Shown: positions 53,147 to 62,801, counted from the stretch's first letter. The stretch: 64,000 nt of DNA from an uncultured Saprospiraceae bacterium (GCA_937921595.1 CAKZTD010000239.1:18797-82796), one strand, 5' to 3'. Notes: generated from the sequence alone by a model not told the origin. Numbers and translations are program-made.

Positions 53147-54826
53147 ATGGAAATTGGAATCGGAATCGCAGGACTAGTGGTCGGTGCTATCATCAGTTAT
53201 CTGTTTTTGCAGATGGGAGGCAAAAAAGCCCAGCAAGCAAAAATTGATGAGATGAATAGCAAAGCAGATTTGGTTGTCAAAGAAGCTAGACTAACTGCCA
53301 GCAGAATTACAGATGAAGCTCAAACTAAAGCAGATCGGATTGTTTCGAAAGCAGACAGCAAAAACGAATCAATCAAGCAAAAGAAAATTTCTGAAGCAAA
53401 AGAAAGGTTTGCTGGTTTGAAATCAGATTTTGAAAGTTACAAATCTACACACAAGGTAGAAATCAAAGAGAGAGAAATGGAGATCGTAAAATTAGAAAAC
53501 GATCTTAAAGACAAGCAATCAAAATTTCAATCACGAGAAGACAAACTAAAGAATCGTCTTGAAGATATTGAAACAAGAGAAGTGGAGATTAAAACAATCC
53601 GCGAAAACTTAGACACCCAAATTCGAGTAATTAATAAAAAGAAAGAGGAATTAGAAACAGCCAATGAAAAACACATTAAAGCATTGGAGGTAGTTTCTAA
53701 ATTGTCAGAAGCCGAAGCGAAAGAACAATTACTTGAAGCAGTAAAAGCAAAAGCAGAGACAGACTCAATGGCCTTGATTAAAAATACCATCGAGCAAGCT
53801 AAAATTACCGCAAACAAAGAATCTAAAAAAATCGTAATCCAAACCATTCAAAGGATGTGTGCAGAGTATACGATTGAGAACACGGTTTCTGTTTTCAATT
53901 TGGATTCTGATGATCTTAAAGGACAAATTATCGGTCGTGAAGGTCGTAACATTCGAGCATTAGAAGCAGCGACAGGAGCAGAGATCGTAGTAGATGATAC
54001 GCCGGAAGCAATTGTAATTTCTAGTTTCGATCCAATCCGAAGAGAGGTTTGTCGATTGTCTTTAAAACGTTTAGTAGCGGATGGTCGTATCCACCCAGCT
54101 CGAATTGAAGAAGTAGTGGCGAAGACACGTAAAGAACTGGATGAACAGATTATCGAAATTGGAGAACGTACCGTTATCGAATTAGATATTCATGGCTTAG
54201 ATGCCTATTTAGTGAAAATGGTTGGACGTATGCGTTTCCGATCTTCTTATGGTCAAAACTTATTAAAGCACTCTATTGAAACTGCTCACCTTTGTGCAGC
54301 TATGGCTGCAGAATTAGGATTGACGCCTAAGCAAGTCAAAATGGCTAAGCGTGGTGGATTGCTTCACGATATTGGAAAAGTATCTGAAGAGGATACAGAA
54401 TTATCACACGCAATCTTAGGTATGAAACTTTGTGAAAAACACAAAGAACATGCAGTAATTTGTAATGCGGTAGGAGCACACCACGATGAAGTAGAAATGA
54501 ATAATATTATTTCTCCGATCGTTCAGGCATGTGATGCCATCTCTGGTGCACGACCAGGAGCAAGACGTGAAATCTTGGAAAGTTACCTTAAACGTATTGG
54601 TGATCTTGAAGAGTTGGCAATGGCACACGAAGGTGTTCAGAAAGCTTACGCAATGCAAGCCGGTAGAGAGCTAAGAGTAATTGTTGAGAGTGATAAAGTA
54701 AGCGATCAGTTTGCTGATGATCTTTCTTTCATGATCTCTCAAAAGATCCAAGATGAGATGCAGTATCCAGGTCAGGTAAAAGTTACCGTGATCCGTGAGA
54801 AACGCGCAGTATCATTTGCGAGATAA
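53147..54826 (+). CDS. rny: Ribonuclease Y
   Basis: The 559-residue protein has an N-terminal membrane anchor ([19 protein letters not shown]), a long charged coiled coil to about residue 240, a KH domain ([26 protein letters not shown]) and an HD domain with [17 protein letters not shown] and [12 protein letters not shown], where the HD pair is visible. RNase Y is a membrane-anchored endonuclease that starts mRNA decay. Length matches the family. It ends in a strong terminator with a GAAA tetraloop. Confidence 0.97.
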   Translation: MEIGIGIAGLVVGAIISYLFLQMGGKKAQQAKIDEMNSKADLVVKEARLTASRITDEAQTKADRIVSKADSKNESIKQKKISEAKERFAGLKSDFESYKSTHKVEIKEREMEIVKLENDLKDKQSKFQSREDKLKNRLEDIETREVEIKTIRENLDTQIRVINKKKEELETANEKHIKALEVVSKLSEAEAKEQLLEAVKAKAETDSMALIKNTIEQAKITANKESKKIVIQTIQRMCAEYTIENTVSVFNLDSDDLKGQIIGREGRNIRALEAATGAEIVVDDTPEAIVISSFDPIRREVCRLSLKRLVADGRIHPARIEEVVAKTRKELDEQIIEIGERTVIELDIHGLDAYLVKMVGRMRFRSSYGQNLLKHSIETAHLCAAMAAELGLTPKQVKMAKRGGLLHDIGKVSEEDTELSHAILGMKLCEKHKEHAVICNAVGAHHDEVEMNNIISPIVQACDAISGARPGARREILESYLKRIGDLEELAMAHEGVQKAYAMQAGRELRVIVESDKVSDQFADDLSFMISQKIQDEMQYPGQVKVTVIREKRAVSFAR

Positions 54827-54832
54827 ATTTTT

Positions 54833-54909
54833 TCAAGTTTAAGGAGGTACTCATAGAAAGTAACCTTAACTTGAATTCAGATATAATGGCAAGTTTGTAA
54901 CATTGCCTT
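54833..54909. repeat. TATAATGGCAAGTTTGTAA-family repeat, copy 3
   Basis: TTCAAGTTTAAGGAGGTAC, GTAACCTTAACTTG and ATATAATGGCAAGTTTGTAA, ending in CATTGCC. The word order is the same as in copy 1 (35267-35340). It lies between the rny stop codon and its terminator. Confidence 0.65.
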
Positions 54910-54922
54910 AATGTAAAAATAC

Positions 54923-54957
54923 AAAAAGCGTAGATCGAAAGGTCTACGCTTTTTTTT
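54923..54957 (+). terminator. Terminator of rny with GAAA tetraloop
   Basis: AAAAAGCGTAGATC (54923-54936) pairs with GGTCTACGCTTTTT (54941-54954, one T-G pair) around a GAAA loop; further T follow. Confidence 0.95.
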
Positions 54958-55113
54958 ATCCCCTTTTATTTTAAATTCCTAATCGTATCAAAAAAAAACA
55001 ATTCCCAAACTTGCATCCAACAGACTCAAACCCATTCACTTTTTCAAAATCATACCCATGCTGGTGTATTTATATTCTAAGTAATTTTTACCTTTAAAGG
55101 ACAAGACATATAG

Positions 55114-56070
55114 ATGTCTTTTCTGTTTAATCAAAAAAATATGAACGAAAACGAAAAGAATAAAATAGAACAGCTAACCCAGAAAGTGTTTGAACTTTTA
55201 GAAGCTGATTTTAAAACGGGAGAGCAATCTGAAAACAACTCATCACAAAAAGAAAACGGACCAAATGATTATAGTTCCGTTCATATTGTTCATACAGCTA
55301 AAAACATATCGCTTGAAGAAATTATTCTGCTAGAGAAAGCAGCCCTTCAAAGAGAAGAAGCATTGACAGAACTTCGGAAAAATGAGTTTGAAGAAGGACG
55401 TAAAAAATTAGAAGAAACCCGAGAGATGGTGGCGGAGGCTAGTCTTTGTAGAGAAGCTTTTCTAATTGCAGCTACTTACCAAGCGTCTGCGGATGGGTTT
55501 GTTTTTCTTAAAAATAGAGATTACTCTAAAGCAGTAGATGCAATGTTTAAAGCAATCGATACAAATCAAGAATTACATGAGGATTATGGTCATCGGGTCG
55601 AACAAAGGAGGATTCATCTTGGTCGAAATATAGCGAAGGTGTTTTATTTAGAAGGTAAAAAAGAGGAATCATTTAAAATAGCTTTGGATTTGGTCAAGTA
55701 CACTGTCGTAGATTCTGTAAAATGGCCTTTGGGAAAAGGGAAGACAGGTCAGGTTGATGTGATTGATCAAGAAATGAAATTGTTTGTCCTTGATCAATTA
55801 GTCAGTCAGTTGGGAGAAATTTTAGTTATTGAGATACCAGCCTCATCTGCCATACTTGATAATTTGAAAAATATAATAGAAGAATTAGAAAAAAGTATTT
55901 TACCAGAGTATGGAGTGATTTTAAGTTGGTGTAAGTCTTTTTTCGAAATTCACAACGACAACCAAAGCCAGTTTCTGGAAAATGTGATTCTCTTTTTGAA
56001 GAGCCATAAAGGTACATTGCCAAAAACTTATAATAGATTACTTCAGGTTTTAAAAACCTCCCTTACCTAA
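55114..56070 (+). CDS. Helical protein of unknown function upstream of atpB
   Basis: The 318-residue protein is soluble and predicted to be almost all helix, with an acidic, low-complexity N-terminus and TPR-like stretches (AFLIAATYQASADGFVFLKNRDYSKAVDAMFKAIDTNQEL, then AKVFYLEGKKEESFKIALDLVKY). No family is recognised. The start may be the ATG at 55141 (MNENEKNKIEQLTQKV). It is flanked by a terminator and by a 439-bp gap and promoter, so it is a separate unit and not an atpI/atpZ homologue of the ATP synthase operon. Confidence 0.65.
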   Translation: MSFLFNQKNMNENEKNKIEQLTQKVFELLEADFKTGEQSENNSSQKENGPNDYSSVHIVHTAKNISLEEIILLEKAALQREEALTELRKNEFEEGRKKLEETREMVAEASLCREAFLIAATYQASADGFVFLKNRDYSKAVDAMFKAIDTNQELHEDYGHRVEQRRIHLGRNIAKVFYLEGKKEESFKIALDLVKYTVVDSVKWPLGKGKTGQVDVIDQEMKLFVLDQLVSQLGEILVIEIPASSAILDNLKNIIEELEKSILPEYGVILSWCKSFFEIHNDNQSQFLENVILFLKSHKGTLPKTYNRLLQVLKTSLT

Positions 56071-56509
56071 GAATGAGCAGGACTACACGTTCGAATTTAT
56101 TGAAAACTCCTCCTATAATGTAAGTTTCCAAACTTACATTGAGCTAAGCTCCTTAACTTTTTTCAAATTTTGTATAAAACAAAAAGCCATAATTAGGAAA
56201 TAACGCAAGAAAAAAATCAAGCCCAAAATTAATTTTTATACAAAAATCAAAGAATTAAGAAGAACATCAACCCCTCTCAAATGTTCTAATTACAAGGAAT
56301 CCAAAGAATATTCTGATTTTACACTATTAATTTAGCAATACAGAAGTATGTTTTGTGTAGGCCAAATATGGCTATTATTAACTTAACTGAAAAAAAGTAC
56401 AAATTCATTGCAAAAAAAATATTATTTGGCTTTCAAAAACTACCTATTATAACTACCTTTGCAGCGATTTTGACGTAACACGTACTTTCAGCCTTAAAAT
56501 TAGGTATCA
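56071..56509. other. 439-bp upstream region of the atpBEFHAG operon
   Basis: The gap holds a perfect 11-bp palindrome AATGTAAGTTT/AAACTTACATT at 56117-56140 (2-nt loop), which resembles the end of the GGCAAGTTTGTAA repeat family, then about 270 bp of AT-rich DNA without any reading frame, and the atpB promoter at its right end. No atpI or atpZ gene is present here. Confidence 0.6.
56431..56461 (+). promoter_or_regulatory. Promoter of the atpBEFHAG operon
   Basis: TTTC at 56431-56434 and TACCTTTG at 56454-56461 have exactly 19 bp between them, matching TTTG-N19-TAnnTTTG except for one -33 base. CAGCGATTTT follows, like the CAGCGTTTTT of atpD. Confidence 0.65.
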
Positions 56510-57844
56510 ATGCGTAAGATTTTAATAAGTTTTTTATCTGTATTCTGCTTCGCTTTCTTAGCGACTGCTCAGAACGACCATAGTGGCCACGATCACTCTG
56601 CTCACGACCATAGTTCACATGCTGAAGGCGCTCATGGCGACGATGCTCATGGAGATGGACATAGTAGTCATGACCACACCAACGAATGTGGTTACACACA
56701 TCAAGATGTGTTCGAACCGGGAGCGGTAGCTTTCCATCACATATCTGACCAAAATGTTTACAGCATTGGGCCAATCAACATTCCATTACCTTGTATCATG
56801 TATGTTCCAGGAGAAGGATTTGATTTTTTCTCTTCAGGGAATTTTAAAGCAGATGCACACGGAAATGGTTTCTACGCTTATGACCGATGGGTGATCTATG
56901 AAGGATCAGTTAGACGGATCATGGATGAGAGCTTCCCAATGGGGAAAGTTGAAATAGGTGATGTAGCAAGTGGACACATGTATAATCTTTTTTCTAAAAC
57001 TAAAGAGGTTGATGGAAAAGATAAAACAACCGTTTACTTATGTCATAATGGAGATGCAATACCATGTGATAGTAAAAGTTATGCAGACGGCGGATTTCTT
57101 GGAGGAGGAATGAGTTCTTACTATGACTTTTCAATTACCAAGAATGTATTTACGATGCTATTGATGTTTATTTTGTTAGCTTGGTTATTTATCGCAATGG
57201 CTAGAAAATATGCAAACAACATAGGGAAAGCACCAAGTGGAGCACAGAACTTGATGGAAACGATGTTCGTTTTTATTCAAGATGAAGTTGCAAAACCTTT
57301 CCTTGGTAACAAATGGGAAAAATACACACCATTCTTAATGGCTTTATTCTTTTTCATTCTTGCATTAAATCTATTTGGCCAGGTTCCATTTTTTGGAGGA
57401 TCAAATGTTACAGGGAATCTTTCTTTTACTGTAGTGATTGCAGTAATAGCCTTTTTTGTGGTTACTTTCAGTGGTAACAAACATTACTGGGAGCACATCC
57501 TTTGGATGCCAGGATTGCCAGCATGGGTAAAAGTAATTATCACACCAGTAGAGATTATGGGAATGTTCATCAAGCCTTTGACTTTGACACTACGTCTTTT
57601 TGGAAATATCACTGCAGGTCACATGGTTATCGTGATCTTCGTAGGTTTGATTTTTATCTTCGGACAAAATGGAATGAATCCAGCAGCAGGATATGGGACT
57701 ATAATTGCTTCTACAGTCTTGACAATGTTTATGATGGCGATTGAGTTGTTGGTAGCATTTTTACAAGCATTTGTGTTTACGATCTTGACTGCATCTTATA
57801 TCGGTGCAGCAGTTGAAGAACACCACCATGCTGAAGAACACTAG
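56510..57844 (+). CDS. atpB: F0 ATP synthase subunit a with a His-rich N-terminal extension
   Basis: At 444 residues it is much longer than the 250-290 of typical subunit a. A signal peptide (ending FLATAQ) is followed by a His/Asp-rich segment with 11 His between residues 24 and 56 (HDH and SH repeats) and a periplasmic domain with Cys in GYTHQ and LPCIMYVPG. The membrane part begins near residue 205; the essential Arg lies in TLTLRLFGNITAGHMV and the last helices are intact. The C-terminus is again His-rich (EEHHHAEEH). Extended subunit a forms are known in Bacteroidota; the histidines could bind metal, which is inference. Confidence 0.95.
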   Translation: MRKILISFLSVFCFAFLATAQNDHSGHDHSAHDHSSHAEGAHGDDAHGDGHSSHDHTNECGYTHQDVFEPGAVAFHHISDQNVYSIGPINIPLPCIMYVPGEGFDFFSSGNFKADAHGNGFYAYDRWVIYEGSVRRIMDESFPMGKVEIGDVASGHMYNLFSKTKEVDGKDKTTVYLCHNGDAIPCDSKSYADGGFLGGGMSSYYDFSITKNVFTMLLMFILLAWLFIAMARKYANNIGKAPSGAQNLMETMFVFIQDEVAKPFLGNKWEKYTPFLMALFFFILALNLFGQVPFFGGSNVTGNLSFTVVIAVIAFFVVTFSGNKHYWEHILWMPGLPAWVKVIITPVEIMGMFIKPLTLTLRLFGNITAGHMVIVIFVGLIFIFGQNGMNPAAGYGTIIASTVLTMFMMAIELLVAFLQAFVFTILTASYIGAAVEEHHHAEEH

Positions 57845-57887
57845 AAAATAAATAGCCTTTAGTAATAGAACTGAAGACTTTTAATAG

Positions 57888-58121
<234 letters not shown>

Positions 58122-58140
58122 TTCGAAGGATCAAAAAACT

Positions 58141-58177
58141 GGAGTATCCGGCAACGGTTGGTTCGATCGGGTACTCC
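58141..58177 (+). promoter_or_regulatory. Hairpin directly downstream of atpE
   Basis: GGAGTATCCG (58141-58150) pairs with CGGGTACTCC (58168-58177) over all 10 bp with one T-G pair; the loop is 17 nt. There is no T tract, so it may be an RNA-processing or stability element that lets atpE be made in excess. Confidence 0.6.
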
Positions 58178-58205
58178 TACTTATTTAAAACATTATAATT
58201 AACCC

Positions 58206-58318
58206 AAGTTGTGAGGAATGAGCAGTTGTAAGGAAGCTTTTGAAAGAAATTGTGCTTCCAAGCTTATTTCGTATCAAATAGCTGACGCATAACTGCTCTT
58301 GATAATGAAGCGCAACTT
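58206..58318. repeat. 113-bp long hairpin between atpE and atpF
   Basis: AAGTTG (58206-58211) with CAACTT (58313-58318), GAGCAGTT (58220-58227) with AACTGCTC (58291-58298) and GGAAGC (58232-58237) with GCTTCC (58254-58259) form a nested structure. The 215-bp gap is unusually long for the atpE-atpF junction. The left arm contains GTGAGGAATGAG, similar to the CCTCACT-family words. Confidence 0.6.
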
Positions 58319-58336
58319 GTATTAAAAAATATAGAG

Positions 58337-58849
58337 ATGATTTATTTAGCAGAATTTTCAGTGATACGCCCAGAATGGGGATTACTACTTTGGTCTACTG
58401 TTATTTTTCTATTGTTTTGGGCTTTAGTCGGAAAGTTTGCTTTCGGACCAATCCGAGATGCATTAAAGAAAAGAGAAGGTGATATTCAAGATGCTTTAGA
58501 TGAGGCAAAAAATGCTAGAGAAGAAATGGCAAACCTAAAAGCAGAGAACGAGCAAATTCTTGCACAAGCAAGAGAGGAACGTTCTAATATCCTTAAAGAA
58601 GCTAAAGCTGCAAAAGACTCAATCGTTAACGAAGCGAAGACAAAGGCAAAAGAAGAGTCACAACGTATTGTTGCTAATGCAAAAGCTGAGATCGAAACTC
58701 AGAAAACAGCTGCTATACTTGAAGTTAAAAATCAAGCAGGAATGATGGCTTTATCTATTGCAGAAAAAATCATCAAGAAGCAATTGACTGGAGATAGCGA
58801 GCAAGAGAAATTTGCGAACAGCTTAGTCGACGAAATTAAATTAAACTAA
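58337..58849 (+). CDS. atpF: F0 ATP synthase subunit b
   Basis: The 170-residue protein has one N-terminal membrane segment (WGLLLWSTVIFLLFWALVGKFAFGPI) and a long charged coiled coil (DALDEAKNAREEMANLKAENEQIL...) that forms the peripheral stalk. The C-terminal part contacts delta. The sequence lies in the order atpB-E-F-H-A-G. Only one b gene is present, so the stalk is a homodimer. Confidence 0.97.
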   Translation: MIYLAEFSVIRPEWGLLLWSTVIFLLFWALVGKFAFGPIRDALKKREGDIQDALDEAKNAREEMANLKAENEQILAQAREERSNILKEAKAAKDSIVNEAKTKAKEESQRIVANAKAEIETQKTAAILEVKNQAGMMALSIAEKIIKKQLTGDSEQEKFANSLVDEIKLN

Positions 58850-58911
58850 CATCAGATTTGAAATCAAGTTTCCTTTGAAATTTTGATTTTGATTTTAATT
58901 TTGATTGAAAT

Positions 58912-59451
58912 ATGTCAGTAATAAGAATTGCATCACGATACGCTAAGTCTATAATTGATCTTGCTGTAGAGACGAATCAATTAGAAGAGGTTTTGGCAGA
59001 CATGAAGTCTTTTAAAAAGGCAACTGAAAATCGCGACTTATATCTTTTGATAAAAAGTCCGATTGTCAATGTGACCAAAAAACAGCAGGTTTTTACTGCC
59101 TTGTTTGATGGAAAACAAACCGAGTTGACCTCTAAGTTTTTCAAAATCGTTTTGACGAAAGGAAGAGAAATGTATTTGCCAGAAATTGCTGATGAATTTA
59201 TGGTTCAATACAAGAAGTTCAAACACATCTCTTCTGTAAAATTGATTACCGCTTCTGCATTGACTGCGGAAACCGTTTCAAAAATTAAACAGAAGCTTGT
59301 TGGTAGTGAAGTGACAGATGATAACGTAGAGTTACAAACGGAAGTAAATCCAGATATCCTTGGTGGATTCGTATTGGATTTTGGAGACAGATTATATGAT
59401 GCAAGTGTCGCACATAAATTAGAAGAACTCAAAAAAGAGTTTACTAAATAA
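58912..59451 (+). CDS. atpH: F1 ATP synthase subunit delta (OSCP)
   Basis: The 179-residue protein has the helical N-domain starting MSVIRIASRYAKSIIDLAVE and the C-terminal segment VNPDILGGFVLDFGDRLYDASVAHKLEELKKEF, which are the family's conserved ends. It joins the alpha-beta crown to the b stalk. It starts 62 bp after atpF. Confidence 0.97.
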   Translation: MSVIRIASRYAKSIIDLAVETNQLEEVLADMKSFKKATENRDLYLLIKSPIVNVTKKQQVFTALFDGKQTELTSKFFKIVLTKGREMYLPEIADEFMVQYKKFKHISSVKLITASALTAETVSKIKQKLVGSEVTDDNVELQTEVNPDILGGFVLDFGDRLYDASVAHKLEELKKEFTK

Positions 59452-59536
59452 ATAATAGATTAAACAGGCCTAAGCGAAAGCGATTAGAACTGTTCTTATA
59501 CAACAATATTTTTTGTACAAATAAAATTTCAAAGAC

Positions 59537-61120
59537 ATGGTTGATGTAAAACCTGATGAAATATCAGCAATCTTAAAACAACAGCTCTCTGGTTTCAAAA
59601 CGACAACTGAACTTGAAGAAGTAGGTACAGTACTTCAGGTCGGTGATGGTATTGCTCGTGTTTACGGATTGACTAAAGCACAAGCTGGTGAGTTAGTAGA
59701 ATTCGAAACTGGCGTTCAAGCTATCGTATTGAACCTTGAGGAAGACAACGTTGGTGTTGTACTTTTGGGACAAGGTGATGGTATCAAAGAAGGTTCGACC
59801 GTTCGTCGTACAGGTGTAATTGCATCTATTGATGTTGGAGAAGAGATGATTGGTCGAGTGGTGAATCCTTTAGGTGTACCTATTGATGGAAAAGGTCCAA
59901 TCGGTGGAACAAAATACAATATGCCTTTAGAGCGTAAAGCTCCTGGTGTAATTTATAGACAACCAGTATCTGAGCCACTTCAGACAGGTATCAAGGCGAT
60001 CGATGCGATGATTCCAATTGGTCGTGGACAACGGGAGTTAATCATTGGTGACCGTCAGACTGGAAAGACTGCGATTGCGATTGATACGATCATAAATCAG
60101 AAAGAATTTTACGATAGAGGAGAGACGGTATACTGTATTTATGTAGCATCAGGTCAGAAAGCATCAACAGTTGCTCAGGTAGCAAAAGTATTAGAAGAAA
60201 ACGGAGCAATGGCTTATACCACGATCGTTTCTTCTTCTGCATCTGATCCTGCACCGCTTCAGTATTATGCTCCATTCGCCGGTGCATCCATTGGAGAATT
60301 TTTCAGAGATACTGGACGTCCAGCATTGATCGTATATGATGACTTGTCTAAGCAAGCAGTAGCATACCGTGAGGTTTCTTTATTACTTCGTCGTCCTCCA
60401 GGAAGAGAGGCATATCCTGGTGATGTATTCTACCTTCACTCTCGTTTATTAGAGCGTGCTGCAAAAATCATCAACGATGATGGAATCGCAAATGATATGA
60501 ACGATCTTCCGGAGTCTTTGAAAAAAGCGGGTATTGTAAAAGGTGGTGGATCATTAACAGCGCTTCCAATTATTGAAACTCAGGCAGGTGACGTTTCTGC
60601 ATATATTCCAACCAACGTAATCTCGATTACAGATGGTCAGATTTTCTTAGAGTCTAACCTTTTCAACGCTGGTGTACGTCCTGCAATTAATGTAGGTATC
60701 TCTGTATCACGGGTAGGTGGAAATGCACAGATCAAATCAATGAAAAAAGTATCTGGTACTTTGAAATTAGACCAGGCACAATATAGAGAATTAGAAGCAT
60801 TCTCAAAATTCGGTTCTGATTTAGATGCAGCGACGACGTCTATCCTTGAAAAAGGAAAACGTAACGTGGAAATCTTAAAGCAACCTCAGTATTCTCCAAT
60901 GTCAGTTGAGAAGCAAGTTGCGATGGTATACATCGGAACCAAAGGTTTGGCAAGAACAGTACCTGTAGAGAAGATGAAAGAATTTGAGGAAGTGTTATTG
61001 ACAACTTTGGAAGCTAAACACCCAGAAGTTTTAGCGAGTTTCAAAGCTGGTAAATTAACACCTGAAGCAACGGGGGCATTAACTAGCCTTGCTGCAGAAA
61101 TTTCTGGTCAGTATAAATAA
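59537..61120 (+). CDS. atpA: F1 ATP synthase subunit alpha
   Basis: The 527-residue protein starts [20 protein letters not shown] and has the P-loop [15 protein letters not shown] near residue 172, [48 protein letters not shown] and the C-terminal helical bundle. It is the non-catalytic nucleotide-binding partner of beta. Length is usual for the phylum. The gap after atpH is 85 bp and the gap before atpG holds a CCTCACT-family hairpin. Confidence 0.99.
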   Translation: MVDVKPDEISAILKQQLSGFKTTTELEEVGTVLQVGDGIARVYGLTKAQAGELVEFETGVQAIVLNLEEDNVGVVLLGQGDGIKEGSTVRRTGVIASIDVGEEMIGRVVNPLGVPIDGKGPIGGTKYNMPLERKAPGVIYRQPVSEPLQTGIKAIDAMIPIGRGQRELIIGDRQTGKTAIAIDTIINQKEFYDRGETVYCIYVASGQKASTVAQVAKVLEENGAMAYTTIVSSSASDPAPLQYYAPFAGASIGEFFRDTGRPALIVYDDLSKQAVAYREVSLLLRRPPGREAYPGDVFYLHSRLLERAAKIINDDGIANDMNDLPESLKKAGIVKGGGSLTALPIIETQAGDVSAYIPTNVISITDGQIFLESNLFNAGVRPAINVGISVSRVGGNAQIKSMKKVSGTLKLDQAQYRELEAFSKFGSDLDAATTSILEKGKRNVEILKQPQYSPMSVEKQVAMVYIGTKGLARTVPVEKMKEFEEVLLTTLEAKHPEVLASFKAGKLTPEATGALTSLAAEISGQYK

Positions 61121-61147
61121 TTAATCATCTTGTGAGGAATGAGAGGT

Positions 61148-61178
61148 GAGGAGTGAGTGGATAAAACCCTCACTCCTC
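61148..61178. repeat. CCTCACT-family inverted repeat between atpA and atpG
   Basis: GAGGAGTGAG (61148-61157) and CTCACTCCTC (61169-61178) form a perfect 10-bp stem. The frame of atpG stays open through it, giving a false N-terminal extension from 61157. Confidence 0.75.
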
Positions 61179-61207
61179 GCAGATCACAACTCACCAAATG
61201 TATAAAC

Positions 61208-62104
61208 ATGGGTGCTAATTTAAAAGAGGTCCGAGAAAGAATTCAATCTGTAAAATCTACGCAGCAGATTACCAAAGCCATGAAAATGGTTTCGGCTGCT
61301 AAGCTTAGAAGAGCGCAACAAGCGATCACACAGATGCGTCCTTATGCGAACAAACTAAATGCTATGTTGGTTAATATTCTTTCCAATTTGGAAGGAGATG
61401 CCAGCACTGTTTTTGGTCAGCACAGAGAGGTGAAGAAAGCAATGATCGTAGTAGTAACTTCTAATAGAGGTCTTTGTGGAGCTTTCAATACCAATGTGAT
61501 CAAAGAGGTGAACAAAGCGATTGAAGGAAAGTATGCGGCATTAAAAGAATCAGGAGATTTAACCATTCTTTGTATTGGAAAAAAAGGATACGATTTTTAT
61601 AAAAAACGTTTCCCTGCTGAAAATATAATTGCTGACTACGTAGAAATTTTTAGTGATTTGAGTTTCGATAACGTTGCGCAGGTTTCTCAAAAATTAATGG
61701 ATCTTTTCGAATCTGGAGAGTATGACGCAATAGATGCAGCTTACGGAAGATTCAAAAATGCAGCAATGCAATTTCCTGAGTTCGTAGCTTTTCTTCCTGT
61801 TGAAAAATTAGAAGTTAAAGAAGGTGCAAGCAAAGCTAAAGCTGATTACATCTTCGAACCAGATAAGGAATCTTTGTTAAAGCACTTAGTTCCTAGTATT
61901 CTTCAAACGCAGTTTCAAAAATTCTTGCTCGATACTCACGCTTCAGAACACGGAGCTCGTATGACTGCAATGGATGCTGCAACAGAAAATGCAGAGGACT
62001 TAATGAAAGACTTGAAAATTACCTACAATAAAGCTCGTCAAGAAGCGATCACCAGAGAACTTTCTGAGATTGTTGGTGGTGCTGCAGCTTTGGAAGGTAG
62101 TTAA
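61208..62104 (+). CDS. atpG: F1 ATP synthase subunit gamma
   Basis: From the ATG at 61208 the protein has about 298 residues and begins MGANLKEVRERIQSVKSTQQITKAMKMVSAAKLRRAQQ, the conserved N-terminal helix of the central shaft. The C-terminal helix (ASEHGARMTAMDAATENAEDLMKDLKITYNKARQEAITRELSEIVGGAAAL) is also complete. An upstream in-frame ATG at 61157 lies in the repeat hairpin and is rejected. It is the last gene of the operon. Confidence 0.98.
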   Translation: MGANLKEVRERIQSVKSTQQITKAMKMVSAAKLRRAQQAITQMRPYANKLNAMLVNILSNLEGDASTVFGQHREVKKAMIVVVTSNRGLCGAFNTNVIKEVNKAIEGKYAALKESGDLTILCIGKKGYDFYKKRFPAENIIADYVEIFSDLSFDNVAQVSQKLMDLFESGEYDAIDAAYGRFKNAAMQFPEFVAFLPVEKLEVKEGASKAKADYIFEPDKESLLKHLVPSILQTQFQKFLLDTHASEHGARMTAMDAATENAEDLMKDLKITYNKARQEAITRELSEIVGGAAALEGS

Positions 62105-62123
62105 TAAATAAATAAATAAATAA
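62104..62123. repeat. AAAT microsatellite after atpG
   Basis: Five AATA units begin at the stop codon of atpG and run on into AAGTTAATAAATGAGCAATA, which pairs with TATTGCTTATTTGTT at 62156-62170 to form a hairpin that probably ends the operon. Confidence 0.7.
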
Positions 62124-62189
62124 GTTAATAAATGAGCAATAGAGCCGTAAGGTTTTATTGCTTATTTGTTTTTAGAGCAAGCTAAGTAA

Positions 62190-62260
62190 CAAGTTAGCAA
62201 TAGCTTCTGAGTCCCATTGCTAACTTATTCCTCTATTGACTTATTCCCTTGCTAACTTGT
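62190..62260. repeat. TTGCTAACTTGTTCC-family repeats beside the second four-helix-bundle gene
   Basis: ACAAGTTAGCAATAG is followed by TTGCTAACTTATTCCTC, TTGACTTATTCCC and TTGCTAACTTGTTCCTC, so one left arm faces two or three right arms. The words recur at 6538-6607 and 8351-8425. It is immediately downstream of the minus-strand gene at 62273. Confidence 0.7.
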
Positions 62261-62272
62261 TCCTCTGTTCTT

Positions 62273-62647
62273 CTACTTATACTTCCCAATCTTTCTTCCC
62301 AAACCTCTTTTACAAGCTGACATCACTTTTACAATTTCATTGGCTTCGGTGAGTACCTTTTCTGGCACTTTAATATCGAGGTGGCATTTATTGAAGAGTT
62401 CTAACCAGTAGATCGTTTCATCTGCTTCTTCGACTACAATGCAAAATTTAGAAAACTTTTCATTTAAAGAACGAGATAATCCAGCAGTTCTAAAATTGGC
62501 TCCAACGGAAGTTGTAGATCTTATTAATTGCTTCCCCATTATTCTAACTGCATCATTTTTCTTTAAAATGGAATAAAATTTCATGATGTCTAAAGCGAGT
62601 TGCATTGTACGATTTTTGAAATGGCTATTAAATTCTTTGTTGTCCAT
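62273..62647 (-). CDS. Four-helix-bundle protein, 23S rRNA-intervening-sequence/bAvd-like family (copy 2)
   Basis: The 124-residue protein shares with copy 1 (1515-1880) LIRSTTSVGANFRTAGLSRS and KFCIVVEEADETIYWLELF and aligns along its whole length. A basic C-terminal tail (CKRGLGRKIGKYK) is specific to this copy. It is isolated between the atp operon and a sugar-nucleotide gene, with dispersed repeats on both sides. The 30-bp box at 62692-62721 is shared with copy 1. No retroelement or rRNA is near; function unknown. Confidence 0.85.
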   Translation of the reverse strand: MDNKEFNSHFKNRTMQLALDIMKFYSILKKNDAVRIMGKQLIRSTTSVGANFRTAGLSRSLNEKFSKFCIVVEEADETIYWLELFNKCHLDIKVPEKVLTEANEIVKVMSACKRGLGRKIGKYK

Positions 62648-62691
62648 TTTGTATGGTGTTTAAAGTTAAAAATTAGTGCTTTCATTAATAT

Positions 62692-62721
62692 AGACTCCAT
62701 AACCCGGCAAATTCCATAAAA
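62692..62721 (-). promoter_or_regulatory. 30-bp upstream box shared with the first four-helix-bundle gene
   Basis: Plus-strand ends AGACTCCA and CAAATTCCATAAAA are identical to those at 1909-1938; five central bases differ. It lies 45 nt upstream of the start codon at 62647. Confidence 0.5.
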
Positions 62722-62780
62722 AATGAGACTGAATCCGATAATTTTTTAAATCATATATTAATCAATTGCGAGTAATTGTT

Positions 62781-62801
62781 AACTTATTACTTTAATAAGT
62801 T
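62781..62801. repeat. AACTTATTA/TAATAAGTT hairpin
   Basis: AACTTATTA (62781-62789) and TAATAAGTT (62793-62801) pair perfectly around a 3-nt loop, with further GTTAAC words outside. Same word family as 8351-8425. It lies between the two divergent genes. Confidence 0.65.

Noticed and set aside
58141-58180. tRNA-like stretch with GGTTCGATC after atpE
   Set aside because: The T-loop-like word lies in the loop of a plain hairpin; no acceptor, D or anticodon arms can be drawn.
61157-61207. Upstream extension of atpG
   Set aside because: It is encoded by a CCTCACT-family hairpin; the ATG at 61208 gives the conserved MGANLKEVRERI start.
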